Positions 1-7,077 are shown, counted from the first letter of the stretch. The stretch: 11,637 bases of DNA from Candidatus Babelota bacterium (GCA_013290085.1 JABCYS010000017.1:1-11637), one strand, 5' to 3'. Numbers and translations: made by a program. Notes: a model not told the origin generated them from the letters alone.

Positions 1-1
1 A

Positions 2-58
2 GGAGTGCTGAGCAATCTTGTACTTCGCCTCATATTTGTGTGGAGCGACCTCCTGTGA
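2..58 (+). CDS. Possible 3' end of an upstream gene (partial)
   Basis: Frame 2 is open from the left edge to a TGA at 56-58 and encodes only about 18 residues, ending in a hydrophobic stretch (NLVLRLIFVWSDLL). Its stop would overlap the GTG at 55 of the next gene in a GTGA arrangement, a common form of translational coupling. This is the only other frame open at the edge, apart from the comF frame itself. The fragment is too short to assign a function, and it could be non-coding. Confidence 0.25.
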   Translation, partial: GVLSNLVLRLIFVWSDLL

Positions 59-738
59 AAATGTTTTCCTTTATTGCCGCTAAAATTGCAAACATACTTT
101 CACCGCCAGCATGCGCCTACTGTTGCGACCGTTTATCAGAACGCTCTGTTCTTTGCGCGCTGTGTACAGATCGTATTTGGTCCGTAGCTCCTCAGTCCGT
201 GCCCCTTGCGCAGTTGCAAGATTTGGCAAAACAGGGTTTGGAAATACCAGCGGTGATGATACATGCCATCGGGCTCTACCAAGAACCACTCAAATCTCTC
301 ATCCTGTCAAAAAGATATGGTGATCGTGTTGCTAGCAAACAGCTGGGAGAATTGTTGTGGCGACATACTCCTTTATCTCAGATGCCGTGTGATGTTCTGA
401 TACCTATTCCCTTGCACTGGCGTCGTTATGCCTATCGTGGATTTAACCAAGCAGAAGTAATGGCGCAGCAAGTTGCGCATTACAACGGTGCGACCGTTGC
501 TCCAGCATTAACACGTATTCGGCACACCGCCTACCAGTCAGGATTAGTGCTCCAAGAGAGAAAGGCGAATGTGCAAGCAGCATTTGCATTGAACAATCAA
601 TTTTTATTAGAAGGTAAACGCATTGTACTTATCGACGATTTAATAACGACGGGAGCAACAATGACTGAAGCAGTAAAAGTACTGTTGCAAACGAGACCGG
701 CATCAATCACGGCAGTAGTGGCAGCGCGAGTGATGTGA
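55..738 (+). CDS. comF: ComF-family phosphoribosyltransferase
   Basis: ComF-family proteins are cytoplasmic and linked to DNA uptake in naturally competent bacteria; their exact reaction is not well defined. From the GTG at 55 the product is 227 residues, close to the family's usual length. An N-terminal zinc-ribbon-like part has two CxxC pairs (about C20/C23 and C34/C37). The C-terminal type I phosphoribosyltransferase domain carries the PRPP loop RIVLIDDLITTGAT (about 189-202), with the expected DD and TTGAT. I prefer GTG 55 because GGAG at 42-45 lies 9 nt upstream and the possible upstream gene stops at 56-58. GTG 40 and ATG 61 are alternatives, and the frame stays open to the window edge. 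No other competence gene is visible, so a role in DNA uptake is only inferred from the family. Confidence 0.9.
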   Translation: MKMFSFIAAKIANILSPPACAYCCDRLSERSVLCALCTDRIWSVAPQSVPLAQLQDLAKQGLEIPAVMIHAIGLYQEPLKSLILSKRYGDRVASKQLGELLWRHTPLSQMPCDVLIPIPLHWRRYAYRGFNQAEVMAQQVAHYNGATVAPALTRIRHTAYQSGLVLQERKANVQAAFALNNQFLLEGKRIVLIDDLITTGATMTEAVKVLLQTRPASITAVVAARVM

Positions 739-741
739 CTT

Positions 742-769
742 TTGCAAATTGTTTGTTTCGTGGTAGGAT
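742..769 (+). promoter_or_regulatory. Candidate sigma70-type promoter for the lipoprotein gene
   Basis: TTGCAA (742-747) and TAGGAT (764-769) lie 16 nt apart. The -10 is directly preceded by TGG, giving an extended -10 pattern (TGn). Each hexamer matches consensus at 4 of 6 positions. Transcription would begin near 776, leaving a leader of about 40 nt before the ATG at 817. A short inverted repeat (CGTGG 759-763 with CCACG 773-777) overlaps the -10. This is pattern matching only; the organism's sigma-factor preferences are unknown. Confidence 0.3.
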
Positions 770-816
770 TTTCCACGTCAAATTTGATAACGTCTTTCTA
801 TTTTTCAGAGGTTTCT

Positions 817-1791
817 ATGAAAACTGTACGATCTTCTCTTTTTCCCCTATCAGCCGTTCTTATCTTAATGCTTCTCCCGTCATGCAAGCCGCTTGATTGG
901 ATCAAGAGTAAATTCGGCGGCGGCTCACAAACATCCAGAGGTGCATCAGCTTCTGCGGTACTTTTAACTATCGAAGGACAGCCGGCATTGACCAGTGAAG
1001 AATTTGAAAAATATTATGAACAAGTTCTTGAACAACAACCACAGCTTCGCTCATTTGCTGCCATGATGCCTGATTTGAAAGAAAATATTTATGCTACCTT
1101 GGCAAGCCAAAAAATTCTTGAGTATTGGGCTAAGAAACACAAGATTGATCAAAAATTAGAATATCAAGCAGACAGACAAGCGCTTCTTGAAAATGTTGAA
1201 CGCGGCCTTGCGATTAAATATTTCCAAGCTGAGCATCCAGTTATGATTAGTGATGAAGACATTAAGGCCTTTTATGATGCAAACAAAGATTCTCTCTATG
1301 TTCTTGCACAAGGCGGTGCAAATGCAGTTGGCGTCTCATTTGATAATCAAGCAGCGGCAAAGACATTCTTAGAAAAAGCAAAACAACCTAAAGCTGATAT
1401 CTCTAAGCTTGCAGGTGCATCAAAACTTACTGCTCGTAACTTCGGTCGTGTTCATGATCAAAGTGCTCATGTTGAAGAAGGTCTTCGCAAGCAAATCCTT
1501 GGCATGAAAAACACAGTAGCACTTCTCCCTGTTGGTAAAAATTATTGGGTGGTACAACTAACGGCAAAAGAAGATGCAAAGTATTATCCATTCGAGCAAG
1601 CAAAAGAAGATGTGCGCACGCGCTTGAATAATGATCGCATGGTTGAAATGTTCAACACTGAGCTCGGCAAACTCAAAAATGAATACAATGTAGTTGAACA
1701 CAAAGACTATTTCGGGCCTAAAAAAGAAGAAGCAGAATCTGTAGCTGACAACAAAGACGAAGCTTCTGCGCCAGCACCAAAAACCGTATAA
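817..1791 (+). CDS. SurA/PrsA-like peptidyl-prolyl isomerase lipoprotein
   Basis: A probable periplasm-facing, lipid-anchored foldase or chaperone for exported proteins, 324 residues long. The N-terminus is a lipoprotein signal peptide: basic start, hydrophobic core at about 8-20, then LLPSC with the lipidated Cys at 23. Next comes a helical region of the SurA/PrsA N-terminal type (about 50-160), including a DEDIKAFYDANKDSL-like segment that usually precedes the parvulin domain. The region at about 170-260 looks like a diverged parvulin domain, so isomerase activity is doubtful and a chaperone role more likely. The tail is rich in Lys, Glu, Ala and Pro. ATG 817 is chosen because AGAGG (807-811) lies 5 nt upstream and because it gives a proper signal peptide; the frame extends back to a TTG at 742, which would bury that signal. 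It is followed by a second SurA-like gene. Confidence 0.75.
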   Translation: MKTVRSSLFPLSAVLILMLLPSCKPLDWIKSKFGGGSQTSRGASASAVLLTIEGQPALTSEEFEKYYEQVLEQQPQLRSFAAMMPDLKENIYATLASQKILEYWAKKHKIDQKLEYQADRQALLENVERGLAIKYFQAEHPVMISDEDIKAFYDANKDSLYVLAQGGANAVGVSFDNQAAAKTFLEKAKQPKADISKLAGASKLTARNFGRVHDQSAHVEEGLRKQILGMKNTVALLPVGKNYWVVQLTAKEDAKYYPFEQAKEDVRTRLNNDRMVEMFNTELGKLKNEYNVVEHKDYFGPKKEEAESVADNKDEASAPAPKTV

Positions 1792-1811
1792 TTTTTAAAG
1801 TTAGAAAAAAC

Positions 1812-1846
1812 AAAGGGGAATTTACTAGTAAGTAAGTTCCCCTTTT
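1812..1846 (+). terminator. Strong stem-loop between the two SurA-like genes (terminator or attenuator)
   Basis: A 15-bp stem (1812-1826 with 1831-1845) has a 4-nt loop (AGTA). All positions pair, with one G-T wobble (1821/1836), and the core is GGGG/CCCC. An A-run precedes it, and the right arm ends in TTTT (1843-1846). This fits an intrinsic terminator, although the T-run is short and partly inside the stem. The next gene's GAGG (1852-1855) and ATG (1861) follow at once, leaving no room for a promoter after the hairpin. It may therefore be a leaky terminator, or an RNA-stabilising element that sets the ratio of the two products. Confidence 0.55.
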
Positions 1847-1860
1847 CTCATGAGGCTACA

Positions 1861-2823
1861 ATGCAAAAACAAATACTTTTCCTTCTCCTCGTTTCTTCGA
1901 GTATGTATGCAAAGCCTCAGGCTGCACAAAAAAAAGTTCAGCAGGAACAAGATCAGAAATTACAACAAAAAAAGAAAACTGCTTCTTCTCCAAAAAAACC
2001 TAATTCAAAAACCGCGTCAGCAAAAGTTCCTGATCAGGCCTACATTATTGATCGAGTAGAAGCGGTCATTTTTGGTTCTGAAGTTACCGATATCGTAACG
2101 CTTTCCGATATTCAGCGGATTGGCTTTGATGGAAAATACCATGCAAAGGAAGAAGTCATTGCTGATCGCGTTATGTTTCAGGACGCATTGAAATATCGTA
2201 TAGCCATGGATGAAAAAGCGGTTGATGAATACATGGTAAAAGTTTCAAAAAATCTGGGCGGCACGCTCGATGACATTAAGGCTATGTTTACTCAGTCTGG
2301 ATACACCTATGAAGAGGGGCGTCGGCAGTTTGCCATGATGTACGCCAACAACCAGCTTATTGATCACAAAATCCGTTCTCGGCTTATTGTTCCTGAGCGT
2401 GTTGTTATTGAATATTACGAAGCCAATCCTATTATCACCCAGGCCTCCTATCTTTTGGAGCGGGGGTTTGTTCCTGCAACATCACAAAACAGTGATGAGG
2501 TGAGAAAAAAAATCGATACCTTTACCGCAACCGGTAGGGGGCTCATGGTAACCTGGTACCAGTTACCAGAAGTTTCTCAGGAAGACATCGCTGAAGATAA
2601 AAAATTTATTTTGGGATTGAAAGAAGGACAAATAAGTGCCCCTATCGAAATAAAAGGGGGGTTTGAGCTTTTCCGACTTAAAACGAAAAAACCTGCGCAT
2701 GTAGTCCCACTCGAAGAACGGTATCGTGAAATCATTGATCTTTTGCGTCGGCCAAAATTTGAAGAGATGCTTGCTGAATACAAAAAAGAGTTACTCAATT
2801 CTGCGTCTATCCTGTATCTCTAA
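1861..2823 (+). CDS. SurA-like periplasmic chaperone
   Basis: A probable soluble periplasmic chaperone for outer-membrane or secreted proteins, 320 residues. A signal peptide (1-17, cleavage after MYA) is followed by a Lys/Gln-rich low-complexity linker (about 18-58) and then a helical SurA N-terminal-type domain (about 60-190), recognisable from its helix pattern and the segment LIVPERVVIEYYEANP. After that comes one degenerate parvulin-like segment: the C-terminal part is recognisable (LKEGQISAPIEIKGGFELFRL, about 250-270), but the N-terminal catalytic half does not match. E. coli SurA has two parvulin domains and this has at most one, so it is SurA-like rather than surA. The final helix (RPKFEEMLAEYKKEL) also resembles SurA-family ends. 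ATG 1861 has GAGG 5 nt upstream. It lies just downstream of a related lipoprotein and ends 9 nt from the convergent sbcD. Confidence 0.75.
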   Translation: MQKQILFLLLVSSSMYAKPQAAQKKVQQEQDQKLQQKKKTASSPKKPNSKTASAKVPDQAYIIDRVEAVIFGSEVTDIVTLSDIQRIGFDGKYHAKEEVIADRVMFQDALKYRIAMDEKAVDEYMVKVSKNLGGTLDDIKAMFTQSGYTYEEGRRQFAMMYANNQLIDHKIRSRLIVPERVVIEYYEANPIITQASYLLERGFVPATSQNSDEVRKKIDTFTATGRGLMVTWYQLPEVSQEDIAEDKKFILGLKEGQISAPIEIKGGFELFRLKTKKPAHVVPLEERYREIIDLLRRPKFEEMLAEYKKELLNSASILYL

Positions 2824-2832
2824 GAAAAATAA

Positions 2833-4074
2833 TCATCGCTCTTCATGCTCGTGCTCGCAGGCCTCAACTTCAAGATCGAGTGCTTTTTGAATGAGCAGAT
2901 CCTTTCTATCCTTGAACTCTTCCTTTGCTTCAAAATAGGTGGTGAGCAGGGTAGACAAATCCATATCAACCTTCATTGAAGCGCGCCGTTCACGTGTTTC
3001 TACGGCACGAATAGGTAAAATACCAACGACATGTATGGCAGATGCGCATTCACGTTGAATGGTTGGTAAATCAATCCTATCCTTTTTACCTGCGGGTAAA
3101 TGATATAGAATTTTTATAACAGCATCAGTGATGTCATATTTTTTAATTTCTTCTAAGAGTTGTTCTGTCTGACCATCGCCCGCATCGAGTCTTGCTTCAA
3201 TTTGGATGAAAGGGCGCATAGGCCCCTTGATAAATTTATACGAGGTTGTTCCCTTTTTTTCTATGCTGACCAAACAGAAACCTTTGTCCTCTTTTCGCTC
3301 GCCAAAATCAACACGCTCAATTGAACCTGAATAAACCACCGCCGGATACCCGTTGGAATTTAAATTCTGATGACGATGCAAATGACCCAGCGCAACATAA
3401 TCGAAAGGCGGGATAGCAAGTTGTGAGGGAAGGAAAATAGGGTCATTGCCATAAATGGCACGCTTTTCCGAACCAGAAAAAATACCAGAGCTTACCGTTA
3501 AGTGACTTGAGAGTATCGCAGGGATGGCAGGATCGAGTTGTTGTGCAAAATTAGTAATGATCGTAGTCACCGATTGTGAAATGTACTCAGTGATCTCACG
3601 AGCTGATTTATGTAAGTGCTGCTGGCTCATGGCAATAGTGTTCCGTGTGGGCCACGGAATGCCAACAATTTGTACCGGACCATTTTTTGTCGCTAAGTTG
3701 ATGACCATTGGTTTGGATACAACGTAAAAGCCGTCGAGTGGCATGTCGCCAAAAATATCAAGCGCATTAGCCTTACCAAAACTCAGCGGGTTGTCATGAT
3801 TGCCAACGATGATGATAACGGGAATATTTTTTTCATGCAGACGCAAGAGTGAGCGCATCAAAAGCCGCTGTTGCGTGGGACTTGGGTTGGCAGTTTTATA
3901 GGCATCGCCTGCAAAAAGAAAAAAATCTATTTTTTCTTCAATGCCACGGTCAATGCAAAAATTAAGAGCCTTATTAAAATCTAAAAGACGGGAATGGATA
4001 CCCGTCTTCTGATCTATCTTCCCATAATTTTCCATGCCGAAATGTACATCGGCCGTGTGAATAAATTTAATCAT
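2833..4074 (-). CDS. sbcD: SbcD/Mre11-type DNA exonuclease subunit
   Basis: SbcD is the metallophosphoesterase nuclease subunit of the SbcCD complex, which cuts DNA hairpins and protein-blocked ends. The 413-residue length is normal. The Mre11/SbcD motifs appear in order: DxH (D9, H11), GD (56-57), GNHD (91-94), SSH with H191, and GHLH (230-233). The downstream capping region (about 280-370) is less conserved. The C-terminus ends in CEHEHEER, an acidic, His-containing tail that could bind metal, though this is speculative. The partner ATPase gene sbcC is not adjacent: glmU lies 38 nt upstream and the gene on the other side is convergent. No clear Shine-Dalgarno sequence precedes ATG 4074, so translation may depend on transcription from glmU. 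Confidence 0.92.
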   Translation of the reverse strand: MIKFIHTADVHFGMENYGKIDQKTGIHSRLLDFNKALNFCIDRGIEEKIDFFLFAGDAYKTANPSPTQQRLLMRSLLRLHEKNIPVIIIVGNHDNPLSFGKANALDIFGDMPLDGFYVVSKPMVINLATKNGPVQIVGIPWPTRNTIAMSQQHLHKSAREITEYISQSVTTIITNFAQQLDPAIPAILSSHLTVSSGIFSGSEKRAIYGNDPIFLPSQLAIPPFDYVALGHLHRHQNLNSNGYPAVVYSGSIERVDFGERKEDKGFCLVSIEKKGTTSYKFIKGPMRPFIQIEARLDAGDGQTEQLLEEIKKYDITDAVIKILYHLPAGKKDRIDLPTIQRECASAIHVVGILPIRAVETRERRASMKVDMDLSTLLTTYFEAKEEFKDRKDLLIQKALDLEVEACEHEHEER

Positions 4075-4112
4075 AGCGATTCATTTCTTGAACCTTGAGG
4101 CTTACCCTGCGA

Positions 4113-5561
4113 TTAGATTGAACTATCGCTTGCGCGTACTGCTGCTCGAAAAGGGGCGGCAGTAAGTGGGTCACCATCCGGTTCTTTTTGATTTTGTTTT
4201 TCACGCAACTTCTGCGCATAACCTTCTTTGTTAACTTGACGTGCACGTCCAATGGCAAGCGCTTGCGAAGGAACATTTTCAGTAATGACCGACCCGGCAG
4301 CAGTGTATGCTCCCTTGCCGATGGTGACAGGAGCTACGAGTGAGTTGTTACTGCCAATGTACGCATCATCATGAATGGTAGTGATACTCTTTTTGCTGCC
4401 ATTATGATTGCAGGTGATGGTGCCAGCACCAATGTTCACATTGTTGCCGATATGCGCATCCCCTAAATAACTTAAATGTTTAGCTTTTGTTTTGGTACCA
4501 ATCACACTTTTCTTAACTTCGACAAAATTGCCTATGCTGCTATTGGTGCCAATGATTGCGTGTTCACGTATGTGGGCAAAGGGTCCAACAGTTGTATGAC
4601 TTTCAATTTTAGAATCAGCAATAACCGAATGAGAAAGTATGGTGACGTTGTCAGCGAGTACACCATTTTCAATGATAGTAAAATCGCCAATGATACATTC
4701 ATTGCCAATATTGGTGGTGCCCCGAAGTTGTACACCAGAACCTATGGTGCTGCCTGCGCCAATGGTCACATGAAGATCAATGTGTACATTTTGCGCCAGA
4801 GAGAATCGTACGCCCTGCGACATCCAATGATTGATGATCTCCGCACGTTGTATCTGTTCAGTGGTCCAAAGTTCTTTGAGAGTGTTGATACCGCGGATGC
4901 GGTCAAATGGTGCAGATACCATTTTTACGGGCAATTTGCTGGTGCTTGCAAGCTGTACAAGATCAGTGAGATAAAATTCTTGTTTGTTTTCATGCTGCTC
5001 AAGACGATTGATGTACTCTTCGAGAAAGATACGACGAATTAAATAAATGCCAGCATTGATGCAGCAATGCTCGGTAGCATCACCCTTAAAGTCACGAGCT
5101 TCTACGATGCTGGTAATATCGTCTTTGGTAACAACACGCCCATACCCTTCAGAGGTATCAGTGTTATGAGCAACCACAAAACTTATGGCAGCCTCAACAC
5201 TTTGATGAGCTTCATACAGTTGTTGAATAATGTCCTGAGTAATAAGGGGTACATCACCATTAAGAATGAGAATGTTATCGCCTATCCAATTATTTTTTGT
5301 ACATTGTACCGCATGCCCAGTACCTTTTTGTTCTTCTTGAATGACAAAATTAACAGTTGGTACATGTTCCTGAATGATATTGATAACTTCTTCTTTTTGA
5401 AAGCCCACAACAACGGTTGTTGGGATATGGAGAGATTCTAAGAGCTTTACGCTGAAGAGAACAGTTTCTTGACCACATATTGTTTCAAGAAGTTTGCTTT
5501 TTCCTGTCTTAAATCGGGTCGATTTCCCGGCGGCTAAAACGATAGCTTGAAGGTTGTACAT
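4113..5561 (-). CDS. glmU: Bifunctional UDP-GlcNAc pyrophosphorylase / glucosamine-1-phosphate acetyltransferase
   Basis: GlmU acetylates glucosamine-1-phosphate and then joins the product to UTP, giving cytoplasmic UDP-GlcNAc for peptidoglycan and lipid A. The N-terminal uridylyltransferase domain shows LAAGKSTR (9-16), K23 as the likely catalytic lysine, GTGHA (80-84) and GDVPL (102-106; D103 should bind metal). The C-terminal half is a left-handed beta-helix of hexapeptide repeats with GNFVEVKKS, HLSYLGD (H362 is the likely catalytic histidine), NIGAGTITCN and LVAPVTIG. Two points are unusual: the family's CNYDG reads CNHNG here (384-388), near the expected acetyl-CoA site, and about 30 polar residues extend the C-terminus, giving 482 residues against 456 in E. 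coli. AAGGA (rc within 5569-5574) lies about 7 nt before ATG 5561. It is probably cotranscribed with sbcD. Confidence 0.96.
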   Translation of the reverse strand: MYNLQAIVLAAGKSTRFKTGKSKLLETICGQETVLFSVKLLESLHIPTTVVVGFQKEEVINIIQEHVPTVNFVIQEEQKGTGHAVQCTKNNWIGDNILILNGDVPLITQDIIQQLYEAHQSVEAAISFVVAHNTDTSEGYGRVVTKDDITSIVEARDFKGDATEHCCINAGIYLIRRIFLEEYINRLEQHENKQEFYLTDLVQLASTSKLPVKMVSAPFDRIRGINTLKELWTTEQIQRAEIINHWMSQGVRFSLAQNVHIDLHVTIGAGSTIGSGVQLRGTTNIGNECIIGDFTIIENGVLADNVTILSHSVIADSKIESHTTVGPFAHIREHAIIGTNSSIGNFVEVKKSVIGTKTKAKHLSYLGDAHIGNNVNIGAGTITCNHNGSKKSITTIHDDAYIGSNNSLVAPVTIGKGAYTAAGSVITENVPSQALAIGRARQVNKEGYAQKLREKQNQKEPDGDPLTAAPFRAAVRASDSSI

Positions 5562-5738
5562 GGATGAGTTCCTTTTTGAGAGGACTAAAATTCAAAATAA
5601 TCACTGTATGCCACTAGCTTAACGTCTCCTGCAGCAGGCGCAAGCGCAACACAGAGGAGATGCCCGAAGAAATAGGTCCGAACTCTCGGCGTATTCGCCC
5701 TTTTCCTTGACTAAAGAGTACTTTTCAATAACCTTAAA

Positions 5739-5761
5739 ACCCTAGTTTTCTGGGGTATTTT
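5739..5761 (+). terminator. Weak terminator-like hairpin in the divergent spacer
   Basis: A stem CCCTAG (5740-5745) with CTGGGG (5750-5755), including one wobble pair, has a TTTT loop. It is preceded by AAAA and followed by TATTTT (5756-5761). Read on the other strand it is also followed by TTTT. If real on the + strand it would end a short transcript from the GC-rich core upstream; no gene needs a terminator here. The short stem makes chance plausible. Confidence 0.25.
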
Positions 5762-5782
5762 AGAAAGAATTTTTCTGTCACA

Positions 5783-5801
5783 GCAAGCTTTTTCGGCTTG
5801 C
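5783..5801 (+). promoter_or_regulatory. Hairpin abutting the ribosome-binding site of the barrel-like gene
   Basis: GCAAGC (5783-5788) pairs with GCTTGC (5796-5801) around a T-rich 7-nt loop. The right arm ends one base before AGGG (5802-5805), the best Shine-Dalgarno candidate, which lies 10 nt before ATG 5816. Such a hairpin could influence ribosome access or mRNA stability. Only the pairing is seen; the role is inferred. Confidence 0.3.
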
Positions 5802-5815
5802 AGGGTTGCAAAATT

Positions 5816-7054
5816 ATGTTCAAACGAGTTCTTCGCTCTCTTCCCATAGTGCTCGTATTTTCTGCTTCATCATGTTTTGCAATGACATACGACAACCGCT
5901 TTTTCCCCTTTGGCCAACAACTCTATTCACGTTCCTACGAACGTTATTCTAATGGTATGGCCGATGCCTTTTATGTTTTTTCCCATCAATCACGAAGTTG
6001 CAAAGGTTCCGATCAGCAACTCTTTGATGTTTATGGTTTCTATGACCTCAATCAGATAGCCCTGGCACTTGAAGCTGTTGGCCAACCAAACCCTCTGCGC
6101 AGCCAGTGGCGTGGCCTTGCCATTCCCTGGAAGATGCATGGGCATCTAGAGACGCTCGGTGTTGAGCTGGCGTATAACCAAGCATTATCTGATTATGTTT
6201 CCTGTGGTGTTGCAACCTCAATTATGCACGTAAAATCATGGATTACGTTAAAGCTCGAAACATCCCATGTTGATGCACCGATAGCAGGTCCAGGGGATAC
6301 AGGCGAGCTGAGGCGGGATCAACTGCAAACAAATACAGAGCTTGGCATCTGTAAATCGGTTGAAAGTAAAACAGGGTTCGGTGACGTTGATGCCTACATT
6401 CGGTTGGGAAAGATATGGCACTATCCAGAAAAGTTCAGACGCATTGATGCCGGTATTCGTGGAGGAATACTATTTCCCTCCGGCCAAAAAAGAGATATCA
6501 ATAATCCAGCATCCATTCCTTTTGGGGGGAACGGGCATGTCGGGTTGTATGGTCAAATTGATGCGGAATTTGAATTAAAAGAAGATTTCAAGGTTGGCCT
6601 GTGGGGACGGATTACTAAACGTCTCAGTAAAAGATCAAAGCAAAGAGTACCGGTTCTGAATGAACCGATTAATTACGGAGCATTTGTTGGAGAGTTTGGG
6701 GTTGACCCAGGCGCTAATTTCATGCTTGCCCCCTATCTTATTCTTGAAGATATTCGTGAAGGGTTAGGGATCAGTGCTCGCTATTTGTGGATACATCAGG
6801 ATGAAGATTCCTGGCATGATTGTTCACGCGGAGACAGAACATTTGCAGTTAACCTGCGTGCGATGGATGAATTTGCCGAATGGACGGCAGAATATGTTTC
6901 ACTGGATGTTTGTTATGATTTTAGCCGACTTGCCGTAAGAAGAACTTTTGAACCACGAATTTATTTTACCTTTGATATTCCCGTACATTGGTTTGCATCG
7001 CATGCAGTAAGTAAAAGTTATCGGGTGTTGTTGGGCGCAGAGATACGTTTTTAA
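5816..7054 (+). CDS. Putative outer-membrane beta-barrel protein, unknown family
   Basis: I do not recognise a named family. The 412-residue product begins with a signal peptide (basic MFKRVLR, hydrophobic core at about 8-18, likely cleavage after CFA at about 22). The mature part is rich in aromatics, Gly and alternating polar/hydrophobic stretches without a hydrophobic helix. It ends in YRVLLGAEIRF, an alternating strand finishing in Phe, as in the beta-signal of outer-membrane barrels. The middle contains long strand-like segments with Gly turns (for example IDAGIRGGILFPSG at about 210-225), as in porin- or transporter-like barrels. ATG 5816 is preferred over an in-frame TTG at 5798 because it gives a clean signal peptide. 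Only 23 nt separate its stop from the mreB ATG, so cotranscription with mreB is likely. The outer-membrane location is inferred from the ends of the protein. Confidence 0.65.
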   Translation: MFKRVLRSLPIVLVFSASSCFAMTYDNRFFPFGQQLYSRSYERYSNGMADAFYVFSHQSRSCKGSDQQLFDVYGFYDLNQIALALEAVGQPNPLRSQWRGLAIPWKMHGHLETLGVELAYNQALSDYVSCGVATSIMHVKSWITLKLETSHVDAPIAGPGDTGELRRDQLQTNTELGICKSVESKTGFGDVDAYIRLGKIWHYPEKFRRIDAGIRGGILFPSGQKRDINNPASIPFGGNGHVGLYGQIDAEFELKEDFKVGLWGRITKRLSKRSKQRVPVLNEPINYGAFVGEFGVDPGANFMLAPYLILEDIREGLGISARYLWIHQDEDSWHDCSRGDRTFAVNLRAMDEFAEWTAEYVSLDVCYDFSRLAVRRTFEPRIYFTFDIPVHWFASHAVSKSYRVLLGAEIRF

Positions 7055-7077
7055 ACCTTTTTAGAGTGATTGAACTT

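Larger units (their letters stand above)
5562..5815. other. Divergent intergenic spacer with hairpins and a GC-rich core
   Basis: This spacer separates glmU (leftward) from the barrel-like gene (rightward), so it should hold promoters for both. A GC-rich core (about 5623-5700) differs from the AT-rich flanks. Seen structures are an 8-bp stem 5623-5630/5655-5662 (TCTCCT with AGGAGA at its centre) holding a small GCG/CGC inner hairpin, CCGA/TCGG (5678-5689), and GGCG/CGCC (5688-5699), which competes with the previous one. TTGACT (5707-5712) is a good -35 for rightward transcription, but the best -10 at 16 nt (TAACCT) is poor. I see no tRNA, SRP RNA, tmRNA or RNase P signature. It may be a leader RNA of glmU, a small RNA, or neither. 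Confidence 0.4.

Noticed and set aside
742..816. N-terminal extension of the lipoprotein from TTG 742
   Set aside because: It would bury a proper lipoprotein signal peptide and ignores the good ribosome site before ATG 817.
4067..4276. A 69-codon minus-strand frame overlapping the end of glmU
   Set aside because: It is out of frame with glmU over coding sequence, and its very basic composition looks like a shadow. I also considered a frameshift in the glmU tail, but the conserved GlmU core is intact in its own frame.
4476..5042. A 188-codon + strand open frame opposite glmU, with a further one at 5067-5441
   Set aside because: Both lie entirely antisense to a well-supported GlmU frame with conserved motifs and show no recognisable domain.
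5611..5700. Possible tRNA, because of a T-arm-like GGTCCGAAC
   Set aside because: There is no matching 5-bp T stem, anticodon arm or acceptor stem on either strand.
5660..5710. A 16-codon + strand frame (MPEEIGPN...) directly after GAGGAG
   Set aside because: The Shine-Dalgarno abuts the ATG with no spacer, the peptide is very short, and the same bases form a hairpin stem. A chance origin is likelier.
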